Below, in pieces: positions 18,100-25,009 of a DNA stretch of 64,000 nucleotides. This DNA comes from JAVVHH01 sp965199665 (GTDB lineage: Bacteria; Pseudomonadota; Alphaproteobacteria; Acetobacterales; Acetobacteraceae), in assembly GCA_965199665.1 (NCBI GenBank), contig OZ241208.1, forward strand, positions 2,294,001 through 2,358,000, written 5' to 3'. The translations under genes and the position numbers were made by a program. Positions within the stretch are counted from its first letter, which is position 1. The number at the start of each line of letters is the position of its first letter. Below the pieces are notes generated by a model. It had not been told where the DNA came from. It saw only the letters and a list, made by a program, of their open reading frames with translations, and did not search any database.

Positions 18100-18881
18100 T
18101 GCTGAGGGCCGCGATCCGCGGCGCGTCGCTTTGGGGGCCGGGGCTGGAGGGCTGGATGGCGAGCCAGCCGATCCTGGCGGGGTGCCTGCCCTATCAGCCG
18201 CGCGAGTCGCCGCCACCGCCCCCCGCCCTGCTGCCGGCGGCCGAGCGGCGCCGCGCCGGCCCCGTGATCCGCCTGGCGCTGGCCGCCGCGCACGAGGCCG
18301 CACTCCGCTCCGAACTCGAGCCGGCCACGCTCGACTCCGTGTTCGCCAGCAGCAATGGCGACGGCCCGGTCGTGACCGCCATCCTGGACGCGCTGGCGAC
18401 CGCGGCCGGCACCCGCGTCGTGTCGCCCACGCAGTTCCACAACTCCGTGCACAACGCGGCCGCCGGCTACTGGTCGATCGCCACGGGGAGCCGCCGGCCG
18501 GCGACATGCCTGGGCTGTCACGACGAGAGCTGGGCGGCCGGGTTGCTGAGCGCGATGGCCGGGCTGCACGGCAGCGCGGCACCCGTCCTTCTCTGCTGCT
18601 ACGATCACCCGCTGCCGCCGCCCCTGCACGCGGTGCGGCCGACCGGCCCTGCCTTCGCCGCCGCGCTGGTGCTGGCGCCCTCCGGCGGGCCGAGCCTGCG
18701 CGTCTGGTTGGAGCCGCTGGCGCGGCCGGAGCCGGACGGGTGCGACCCGGCGTTCGAGAGCCTGCGCCTCAACCCGGCGGCGCGGGCGTTGCCGCTGCTG
18801 CGCGACCTCGCGGCCGGGCGCGCGGGGACCCACGATCTGCCCTATTGCGGGGGCCGGCTTCGCCTCGAGCTGTCGGCCTGA
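18096..18881 (+). CDS. Chain-length-factor-like beta-ketoacyl synthase (Ketoacyl-synt_2 type)
   Basis: A 261-residue protein resembling the N-terminal-only ketosynthase family found in APE loci. The conserved block TQFHNSVHNAAAGYWSIATG replaces the active-site Cys region. No TACxS nucleophile is visible, so it is a catalytically inactive partner. Known APE systems form a KS-CLF heterodimer with such a subunit. ATG 18096 overlaps the KS stop, supporting stoichiometric coupling. Its TGA overlaps the putative CTG start of the next gene. Confidence 0.83.
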   Translation: MMLRAAIRGASLWGPGLEGWMASQPILAGCLPYQPRESPPPPPALLPAAERRRAGPVIRLALAAAHEAALRSELEPATLDSVFASSNGDGPVVTAILDALATAAGTRVVSPTQFHNSVHNAAAGYWSIATGSRRPATCLGCHDESWAAGLLSAMAGLHGSAAPVLLCCYDHPLPPPLHAVRPTGPAFAAALVLAPSGGPSLRVWLEPLARPEPDGCDPAFESLRLNPAARALPLLRDLAAGRAGTHDLPYCGGRLRLELSA

Positions 18882-19294
18882 TCGACATCCGCGCCCTGCT
18901 GCCGCATGCCGGAGCAATGGTGATGCTGGATGCGGTGGAAAGCTGGAGCGAGGCCGGCATCCGGTGCCGCAGCGCCCGTCACCACGACCCGAGCAATCCG
19001 TTGCGCCGCGACGGGAAGCTGCCCGCGATCGCCGGCGCGGAGTTCTGCCTCCAGGCGGCGGCGTTGCACGGCGCGCTGCTGGCCGGCGGCGCGCAACCGC
19101 CGGGCTACGTCGCGAGCCTGCGGGCCGTGTCGCTGGCGGTGGATCGGCTCGACGACCCCCTGTTCGCCTTCCTGGTCGTCGAGGCGACGCGGGAAGCGCA
19201 GCAGGCGTTCGGCATGATCTACGATCTGCGGTTGTGCGCCGATGGCGGGCCGGTGTTGCTGACGGCGCGGGCGACGATCAAGCTGCCGTCGTAA
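18878..19294 (+). CDS. COG4706-like 3-hydroxyacyl-ACP dehydratase (second hotdog protein)
   Basis: A 138-residue hotdog protein. IDIRALLPHAGAMVMLDAV matches the N-terminus of COG4706 predicted dehydratases in APE loci, with the His in PHAGAM. The later ATREAQQAFGMIYDLRL fits the family. There is no ATG or GTG at the right place. The only candidate that keeps the conserved N-terminus is CTG 18878. It overlaps the upstream TGA as CTGA, mirroring the ATGA/GTGA junctions elsewhere in the operon. An internal ATG (18918) would delete the conserved PHAGAM region. Last gene of the operon. Confidence 0.78.
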   Translation: MIDIRALLPHAGAMVMLDAVESWSEAGIRCRSARHHDPSNPLRRDGKLPAIAGAEFCLQAAALHGALLAGGAQPPGYVASLRAVSLAVDRLDDPLFAFLVVEATREAQQAFGMIYDLRLCADGGPVLLTARATIKLPS

Positions 19295-19323
19295 TCCGCC
19301 GATCACCGTCCCCCAGAATCAAC

Positions 19324-19353
19324 GAAGGCCCCGGGATCGCTCCCGAGGCCTTC
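19324..19353 (-). terminator. Hairpin terminator between APE operon and mini-gene
   Basis: A 13-bp stem with one mismatch (19324-19336 with 19341-19353) and a TCGC loop lies between the convergent COG4706-like gene and the 23-residue mini-ORF. On the minus strand it is followed by a weak T-rich stretch (GTTGATTC). It may serve both directions. Confidence 0.6.
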
Positions 19354-19387
19354 CATTGATCGACGGCCGTAACCGCAGACGCTTGGG

Positions 19388-19459
19388 TTAGCCGGCCACC
19401 ACGGTGGAGGCGGCCGATGTCCAGGTCACGATTAGGGACCGTTCCGAGCAATGAGACAC
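19388..19459 (-). CDS. Predicted 23-residue mini-protein with perfect Shine-Dalgarno
   Basis: GTG at 19459-19457 opens a 24-codon frame ending TAA at 19390-19388. The peptide begins MSHCSERSLIV, continues TWTSAASTV and ends VAG. It is Ser/Thr/Val-rich with one Cys and one Trp. It has no signal peptide or TM segment and no family I recognise. Support for translation is positional: a 14-nt perfect anti-16S match 7 nt upstream, a candidate promoter behind it and a hairpin terminator after it. Together these form a unit of about 160 nt. It could be a leader peptide, a micro-protein or a dual-function small RNA. Confidence 0.5.
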   Translation of the reverse strand: MSHCSERSLIVTWTSAASTVVAG

Positions 19460-19460
19460 T

Positions 19461-19474
19461 GGATCACCTCCTTT
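19461..19474 (-). promoter_or_regulatory. Unusually extended Shine-Dalgarno
   Basis: The minus strand reads AAAGGAGGTGATCC. This is fully complementary to the conserved 3' end of 16S rRNA (GGATCACCTCCTTT) and lies 7 nt (from AGGAGG) before the mini-ORF GTG. No other gene in the window has such a site. Confidence 0.7.
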
Positions 19475-19491
19475 CAATAAGTTGCCAACCG

Positions 19492-19520
19492 ATAGTGGGT
19501 CTCTCCCCGAGTCCGATCAA
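19492..19520 (-). promoter_or_regulatory. Candidate promoter of the mini-gene
   Basis: On the minus strand, TTGATC (19520-19515) and CACTAT (19497-19492) are 17 nt apart. They predict a start near 19485 and a 5' leader of about 26 nt that contains the Shine-Dalgarno. The -10 box is a modest match. Confidence 0.3.
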
Positions 19521-19531
19521 GCCGAAAACGG

Positions 19532-19951
19532 TCAGAACAGACGCTTCAGTCGGATTTCTATGCGGCCGCCCATGGCGCCGACCTGAAACGCGGCATCGCG
19601 ATAACGCGGGGCCGCCAGGCGGATCACCACGTTGTTGCTGAATCCGAGCGGCTCGAGGGGCAGACCGATCAGGTTCTGGGTCAGGACGCCGTCGTCGTTC
19701 TCGTCCTGATAGGCCTGTGCCGCGTAGGTGCCGGGCGGCACCTCGATCGTGACCAGGACGGGACCGGGATGCGCGGGGGCCTGGCCGTTATAGGCGCAAT
19801 GCGGCTGCAGGAACTCGCGCTCGCTACAGACGGCGACCATGACGTTTCCCTTGCTGCTCTCTACCCCATCCACCACGATCTGCAGCGGCGCAGCGTCGAC
19901 CGGCATGGCCAGCAGGCTCAGGACTGCGCCGGATAGGCCCGCCCGCGCCAC
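19532..19951 (-). CDS. DUF2141 secreted protein in carotenoid cluster
   Basis: A 139-residue predicted secreted protein. The GTG start at 19951 gives a short hydrophobic signal (LSGAVLSLLAMPVDAAP). A DUF2141 body follows: LQIVVDGVESSKGNVMVAVC, PPGTYAAQAYQDENDDGVL, and IGLPLEPLGFSNN, a signature-like stretch of this family. DUF2141 proteins often sit beside carotenoid and hopanoid genes but have no proven function. The start overlaps the end of the glycosyltransferase gene by 34 bp. It is the last gene of the minus-strand carotenoid operon. Confidence 0.8.
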   Translation of the reverse strand: MARAGLSGAVLSLLAMPVDAAPLQIVVDGVESSKGNVMVAVCSEREFLQPHCAYNGQAPAHPGPVLVTIEVPPGTYAAQAYQDENDDGVLTQNLIGLPLEPLGFSNNVVIRLAAPRYRDAAFQVGAMGGRIEIRLKRLF

Positions 19952-21015
19952 GTGGCCTTGCCGCCCCGCAGCGACCGCGCGAGGCTCCACCATTGCACCA
20001 GCAGCACGCCGGCCACGCCAGCCGGATGCAGAAGCGCCGACAGCACCGGCTGCGCGAAACGGCGCGCCAGCAACAGCCGCAGCCCGATGCCACAGGCCAA
20101 GGCGGCCGCCGCCGGCCAGCTCGGCGCGACGATCAGCAGGATCAAGGGCAGCACGTGGCCGCCGAACAGGATCGCAGTCCAGATCGGCAGCGCGCCGGGC
20201 TTGGCCATTCCCTCGGTCGCGTTCTTGCATAGCCCCTCCCAGACCTGCGACGCGTTAACGTACATCCGGCAGCGCGCAAACCCGCCCGCGTCGAACAGGT
20301 CCGTGAGCCAGCCGGCGCGGCGGAATGCGCGCGGCAGCGTCAGGCCGTCATGCAGGGAGGCGCGGATGGCGGCGTGGCCACCGGCGGCGCGATAGGCGTC
20401 CCGACGCGCGATGAACAGCTGCCCGCACCCGGCGCCCAGGCCCGGCGAAAGCGAACGCCGCATCACGGCCATCGGCAGGAAGCCGAGCAGCAGGAAGTGG
20501 ATCAACGGCAGCAGCAGCACCTCCGCCCAACTCCGCGTCACCTGCCGCGGGAAGCCGCTCGCCAGGCCCACGGCCGGGTGTTGCGCCATGAACCCCGCCA
20601 TCCGGCTGACCGCATCCGGCGCGAGCCGCACATCGGCATCCACGAACACCATCAGCTCGTGGGACGCGCGCTCCGACAGGCGCTGGCACGCGTGCTGCTT
20701 GCCGGACCAGCCCGGCGGCAATGGCGGCGCAGCGGCGATCACCAGCCGGTCGTCGCCGATGCCGGCCAGGATCGCCGCCGTGCGGTCGGTGCTGCCATCG
20801 TCCAGCACGACGAGTTCGATCTCGACGCCCTCGCTCGCCAGCACCGCGGCGCACGCGGCCGCGACGTTGTTCTCCTCGTTGCGCACCGGGATCAGGACCG
20901 AAACGGCGGGCCGACCCGGCGCCCGCGGCGGCGCGCGCAGGAGCCGCATGTTGGCCAGCGCCAGCGCCAGCGGCAGCGCCGCCAGGACAAGGGCGACCCA
21001 ACCCGCCGCCATCAT
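19918..21015 (-). CDS. GT2 glycosyltransferase (CrtQ-like), carotenoid ester pathway
   Basis: A 365-residue membrane-anchored family 2 glycosyltransferase. Motifs are PVRNEENNVAAACAA, VLDDGSTDRT and VFVDADVRL (DXD-like metal site), with acceptor-side GHAAIRASLHDGLTL. One N-terminal and about 4 C-terminal hydrophobic segments place it in the inner membrane. The combination and gene order resemble CrtQ of C30 carotenoid loci, which glycosylates the carotenoic acid carboxyl group. ATG 21015 overlaps the acyltransferase stop by 4 bp. A role in the neighbouring APE pathway, which lacks its own GT, is possible. Confidence 0.83.
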   Translation of the reverse strand: MMAAGWVALVLAALPLALALANMRLLRAPPRAPGRPAVSVLIPVRNEENNVAAACAAVLASEGVEIELVVLDDGSTDRTAAILAGIGDDRLVIAAAPPLPPGWSGKQHACQRLSERASHELMVFVDADVRLAPDAVSRMAGFMAQHPAVGLASGFPRQVTRSWAEVLLLPLIHFLLLGFLPMAVMRRSLSPGLGAGCGQLFIARRDAYRAAGGHAAIRASLHDGLTLPRAFRRAGWLTDLFDAGGFARCRMYVNASQVWEGLCKNATEGMAKPGALPIWTAILFGGHVLPLILLIVAPSWPAAAALACGIGLRLLLARRFAQPVLSALLHPAGVAGVLLVQWWSLARSLRGGKATWRGRAYPAQS

Positions 21016-21797
21016 TCGCGGCCGCCATGCGTCACGTCCATCGCGCGGCCAGTCAGCACGCTGCGGAGCCGGCGATACGCGCCGTAGATCGGCCCCACCG
21101 CCGCGCTGCCGGTGACCAGGCGCTCGAACCGGCGGGGGTCACGGCTCTGACTGTCGGCGGCCAAGGCGTCGGCGGTCTCGGTCAGCGCGCCCTCCAGCAA
21201 GGCCGTCCATTCCGCCACCGAACGCGAGCCGCCGCCGACGATGGGCGGGCCGAAGCGGGCCAGCGCCTCCGGCTTGCCCTCGTTCCAGAACAGATATTCC
21301 ATCGCCAGCGGCAGCACCGTCGCATCCGGCACGCGCCGTAGCAGGTGCGCAATGCCCGCGCGAAGCCGGATCGGACGGGCCCGCGGGTCGGCGAACGCGC
21401 CCTGCGCCGTGATCCACATGACGCTGGCGGGGTCGGCCAGCAGACGCGACGAGACACCCAGGAATCGGGCGGCACCGGCCCGGCTTTCCAGTTCGATGCC
21501 GAACACGCCCATGCGCCGCAGCAAGCCGTACTTTTCCAGCGCCGCGGCGTCCATCGGGCCGTAGCCGGCGCGACGTGGAAACAGCAGCGTTTGTAGCAGG
21601 ACGAAGAAGGCCGGGTCCCACCAGGACGGATGGTTGGTGCAGATGATCACCGGCCCGCTGGCGGGAACGACCGGGCGGCCGCCGCGGGCGATGCGGACGG
21701 CGTTGAACCGCCGCCAGAACAGCCACCGCAAATACCACCCGAACGCCCAAAACAGGAATGGCGAGCGCCGTTCCCGCGGGTCGCTGTTGTCAGGCAC
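21012..21797 (-). CDS. PlsC-type acyltransferase (CrtO-like role), carotenoid ester pathway
   Basis: A 261-residue 1-acylglycerol-3-phosphate-type acyltransferase. The HX4D motif is in ICTNHPSWWDPAFFV. Later family elements include GVFGIELESR and ITAQGAFADPRARP, which occupies the usual EGTR-like position with altered residues. Between a glycosyltransferase and a CrtI gene, it would most simply acylate the sugar of a carotenoid glycosyl ester. Its start overlaps the CrtI-like gene by 8 bp and its stop overlaps the GT start by 4 bp. Confidence 0.83.
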   Translation of the reverse strand: MPDNSDPRERRSPFLFWAFGWYLRWLFWRRFNAVRIARGGRPVVPASGPVIICTNHPSWWDPAFFVLLQTLLFPRRAGYGPMDAAALEKYGLLRRMGVFGIELESRAGAARFLGVSSRLLADPASVMWITAQGAFADPRARPIRLRAGIAHLLRRVPDATVLPLAMEYLFWNEGKPEALARFGPPIVGGGSRSVAEWTALLEGALTETADALAADSQSRDPRRFERLVTGSAAVGPIYGAYRRLRSVLTGRAMDVTHGGRE

Positions 21798-23337
21798 TCA
21801 CGGGGACCGAAACGTTCGGGACCGCCATGTCCTGCGACAGCGAGTCGGCCGCGATCCAGCCGCTCATCAGCACCATCGGCATGCCCGGCCCCGGATGCGC
21901 CGCGCCGCCGGCCAGATAAAGCCCGGCCAGGTCGCGCGACCGGTTGCCCGGCTTGAACGCACCATTGACCTTGCCGTGGCTGGCCAGTCCGTAAATGGCG
22001 CCGTTCAGCACCCTGTAGCGCTCGTGGATGTCCTGCGGCGTCAAGTGCCGCTCGAACACGATACGCTCCTCGATGTCCGGCATGCCGGCGCAGCGCTTGA
22101 GCTTGTCGAGGATGACCTGGCGGTAAGCCGGCAGCATCTTCTTCCAATCGTGATGCGGCCGCAGATACGGCGTGTGTACGAGGATATAGAGCGCTTCGCC
22201 GCCCTCGGGCGCGACACCCGGCTCGGTGCGGCCGGTAGCGGCGATGTAGCAGGTCGGGTCCGGCGCGGGTTCACCCTTGCCGTAGATCCAGTCGAACTCC
22301 TCCTTCGGGTCGCGCGAGAACACGAAGTCATGGTGCGCGAGGTGCTCGTAGGCGCGGTCGAGCCCGAGATACAGGACGACGCCGGAGCAGGCCGGGTCGC
22401 GCTTCCAGCGGCGGGCGAACTTGCGGGCCGGCGCGCCGCCGACCAACTCGCGCATGGTGCGCACGCTGTCCATGTTCGACACCACGGCGGACAGCCGCAC
22501 GATATCGCCGCTCGCCGTCTCGACGCCGGCGGCGCGGCCGTTCTCCTCGATGATGCGGACAACGTCCGTGCTGGGCCGCAGGTCGACGCCCAGCTCGCCG
22601 GCCAGCTTTTCCAGCGCCTCGGGCACCGCCCGCGTGCCCCCGATCGGGTACCACACGCCCAAATCCGTCTGCATGTGCGCGATCGAGCACAGCACCGCGG
22701 GCGACGCGTACGGCGACGAGCCGACGTACTGCACGAAATGGTCCAGCATCTGCGCGACCCGGCCATCCGGCACGCGCTTCCTGATCTGCGACGCCACCGA
22801 GGTGCCCATGCGCAGGCTCAGGACGTCCTTCAACGTCTTGAGGTCCATGCCCTTCATGCTCAGCGTATCGCCGATGCCCTCGACAGATTTCCAGAAGAAG
22901 AACTTCTCCGACACCTCGTGCAGCTTCTTGCTCATCGTGGTGAAGTCTTGGTAGCCGGCCGAGTTACCCGGCGAAAACGCGTCCAGCGTATCGACCATGG
23001 TCGCCATGTCTTCCCGGAGGTCGAGCACGGAGCCGTCGTCGAAAAAGCAGCGCCATTGAGGGTCTAGCCGGCGCAGGTCGAGGTAGTCCGACATGCGGCG
23101 GCCGGCCTCGCGGAATACGCGCTCCAGCACGCCGGGCACGGTCAGGATGGTCGGCCCCATATCGAAGCGGAAGCCGTCCTCCGCGAGCACGGCGGCCTTG
23201 CCGCCCAGCCACGGGTTCTTGTCGAACAGCACCACCTTGTGCCCGCGCGCCGCCAGCGTGCACGCCGCCGCCAACCCCGCCAGCCCGGCGCCGACCACGC
23301 CGACCGGTAACCGGCCCATTCCCGAAATCGCGTTCAT
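21790..23337 (-). CDS. CrtI-family carotenoid oxygenase/desaturase (CrtP/CrtNb-like)
   Basis: A 515-residue FAD-dependent CrtI-family enzyme. The N-terminal dinucleotide-binding motif is GVVGAGLAGLAAACTLAARG, with Glu/Asp-type ribose contact LFDKNPWLGGKAA. The C-terminal FAD-binding motif is LYLAGGAAHPGPGMPMVLMS. By position after a CrtN-like desaturase and beside an aldehyde dehydrogenase, it probably oxidises the terminal methyl of a C30 diapocarotene to an aldehyde. Family membership is secure; substrate and order of action are inferred. It lies 28 bp downstream of the desaturase. Confidence 0.87.
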   Translation of the reverse strand: MNAISGMGRLPVGVVGAGLAGLAAACTLAARGHKVVLFDKNPWLGGKAAVLAEDGFRFDMGPTILTVPGVLERVFREAGRRMSDYLDLRRLDPQWRCFFDDGSVLDLREDMATMVDTLDAFSPGNSAGYQDFTTMSKKLHEVSEKFFFWKSVEGIGDTLSMKGMDLKTLKDVLSLRMGTSVASQIRKRVPDGRVAQMLDHFVQYVGSSPYASPAVLCSIAHMQTDLGVWYPIGGTRAVPEALEKLAGELGVDLRPSTDVVRIIEENGRAAGVETASGDIVRLSAVVSNMDSVRTMRELVGGAPARKFARRWKRDPACSGVVLYLGLDRAYEHLAHHDFVFSRDPKEEFDWIYGKGEPAPDPTCYIAATGRTEPGVAPEGGEALYILVHTPYLRPHHDWKKMLPAYRQVILDKLKRCAGMPDIEERIVFERHLTPQDIHERYRVLNGAIYGLASHGKVNGAFKPGNRSRDLAGLYLAGGAAHPGPGMPMVLMSGWIAADSLSQDMAVPNVSVPVSA

Positions 23338-23365
23338 CGCCGTTCTTTCCCCGGAATCGTATGGG

Positions 23366-24928
23366 TCACAATGCTTCCGCGATCGCGGGCACGTAGTGGT
23401 CTTCCGCCATGGCCGACGGCGCGCTCCAACCCGGCGCGATGCCGAAATCCTCCGTCAGCAGTCGCGAGGTGATGCGCGCGCTCTCGAAGATCACCGGCAG
23501 CCCGCTGCCCGGGTGGGTCCCGCCACCGACGAGATAGACCGCGTCGAGGTCCTCGAAGCGGTTGCGCGGCCGCCAGTGCAGCATCTGGCGGATGTTGTGC
23601 GCCAGATTGAAGGTGGCGCCGCGATAGACGGAGAGCTCGTCCTCCCAGGTCCGCGGCGTCATGATCTTCTCGAAGCGGATCCGCTTCTCAATATCGGTGA
23701 TGCCGATGCGCTCGAGGCGTTGCAGCACCAGGCGGCGATAGCGCGCCTGCTCGGCCGGCCAGTCGAGCCCCTCGCCGATCCGGTGCCCGACCGGGACCAG
23801 CACGTAGAGGGTGGAATGGCCGGGCGGCGCCAAGGCCGGGTCCGTAACGCAGGCGTTCTGGACATAGAGGCTCGGCTCGTCAGGCGCTTTCCCGGCTTCG
23901 ATCTCGTGCAGGTTCCGAGCGTAGTCGGTCGACAGGAAGATCGTGTGATGCGCCAGGTCGGGGATAGATCCCTCGATCCCGAGGTACATCATGAAGGTCG
24001 AGCAAGAGAATTTCTTGCTGGCGATCTTCTTGTCCGACCAGCGGCGACGAAGGTGGTTCGGCACCAGTTGCGTCATGGTCTGGGCGAAGTCGCTGTTGAT
24101 CACCAGCGCGTCGTAGCGGTGCTCGGTGCCGTTGATCCGCACGCCCGTGGCGCGCTTGCCGTCGAACAGGATCTCCTCGACCGCCTCGCCCGCCGTGACG
24201 GTGGCGCCCAGTTCGCGGGCCACCTTGGCCATGGCCGCCACCACGGCCCCGGTGCCGCCGCGGGGGTGATAGACCCCGTATTCGTATTCCATGAACGACA
24301 GGATGGTGAACAGGCTCGGGCACCGGAACGGCGACATGCCGAGGTATTTGCTCTGAAAGCTGAAGGCGAGCCGGACCCGCGGGTCGCGGAAATGCGCCGC
24401 CAGGTCGCGATCCACACTTCGATGCGGCCGCAACTTGCTGAGGCCGCGCAGCACGTCGGGCCGACCGAGGTCGCGGATGCTGTTGAACGCGGACTCCAGG
24501 ATGGGCCGGAACACGGCCAGCTTGGCGCGGTTGTCGGCCATGAAGGCGGGGAACGCGGCGGCATCGCGCGGCGAGAGCCGGGCGATTTCCGCGGACATCC
24601 GCTCCGGGTCACCGGTCGCGGCGATGGTGGCACCGTCCTCGAACACCAGGTTGTACTGCGGATCCAGGCGGATCAGCTCGACCTCGTCGGCCAACCGGCG
24701 TCCGCAGGCGGCAAAGATGTCCTCCAGCACGCGCGGGTAGAGGAAGAAGGTGGGCCCGGTATCGAACCGGAACGTCCCGCGCGGGGTGTTGGCAGTCAGG
24801 GTCGCCGACCGACCTCCCAGAACATCCCGAGCTTCATGAACCGTTACGTCGACGCCGGCCTTGGCCAGCAACATGGCGGATGCCAAACCGCCTGGCCCGC
24901 CCCCGATTATTCCGACTCGCTTGCTCAT
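23366..24928 (-). CDS. crtN: CrtI-family diapophytoene (dehydrosqualene) desaturase, CrtN-like
   Basis: A 520-residue FAD-dependent desaturase. N-terminal VGIIGGGPGGLASAMLLAKAG and EARDVLGGRSATL bind FAD, and the C-terminal YLVGGGTHPGSGLPVIFES closes the domain. It heads the minus-strand operon and is most simply the enzyme that introduces conjugated double bonds into a C30 substrate. No phytoene or dehydrosqualene synthase gene is in the window. In many related bacteria squalene-route hpnCDE genes elsewhere provide the C30 backbone. A C40 substrate cannot be excluded from sequence alone. Confidence 0.85.
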   Translation of the reverse strand: MSKRVGIIGGGPGGLASAMLLAKAGVDVTVHEARDVLGGRSATLTANTPRGTFRFDTGPTFFLYPRVLEDIFAACGRRLADEVELIRLDPQYNLVFEDGATIAATGDPERMSAEIARLSPRDAAAFPAFMADNRAKLAVFRPILESAFNSIRDLGRPDVLRGLSKLRPHRSVDRDLAAHFRDPRVRLAFSFQSKYLGMSPFRCPSLFTILSFMEYEYGVYHPRGGTGAVVAAMAKVARELGATVTAGEAVEEILFDGKRATGVRINGTEHRYDALVINSDFAQTMTQLVPNHLRRRWSDKKIASKKFSCSTFMMYLGIEGSIPDLAHHTIFLSTDYARNLHEIEAGKAPDEPSLYVQNACVTDPALAPPGHSTLYVLVPVGHRIGEGLDWPAEQARYRRLVLQRLERIGITDIEKRIRFEKIMTPRTWEDELSVYRGATFNLAHNIRQMLHWRPRNRFEDLDAVYLVGGGTHPGSGLPVIFESARITSRLLTEDFGIAPGWSAPSAMAEDHYVPAIAEAL

Positions 24929-24961
24929 GCTCGTGATCGACCCTTAGCGACTCGGTGCGGC

Positions 24962-24990
24962 ATCACGCGACACTAACCCCATCATGACAA
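24962..24990 (-). promoter_or_regulatory. Candidate promoter of the carotenoid operon
   Basis: On the minus strand, TTGTCA (24990-24985, 5 of 6 consensus) and CGTGAT (24967-24962) are 17 nt apart in the 81-bp divergent gap between crtN and the aldehyde dehydrogenase gene. The predicted start lies about 27 nt upstream of the crtN ATG. The -10 box is weak. Confidence 0.3.
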
Positions 24991-25009
24991 CGCCGGTAGA
25001 GTTGGGGCC

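Noticed and set aside
19461..19475. Plus strand reads like the 3' end of 16S rRNA
   Set aside because: Only about 15 nt match and no rRNA sequence precedes it. The minus strand is simply an extended Shine-Dalgarno for the mini-ORF.
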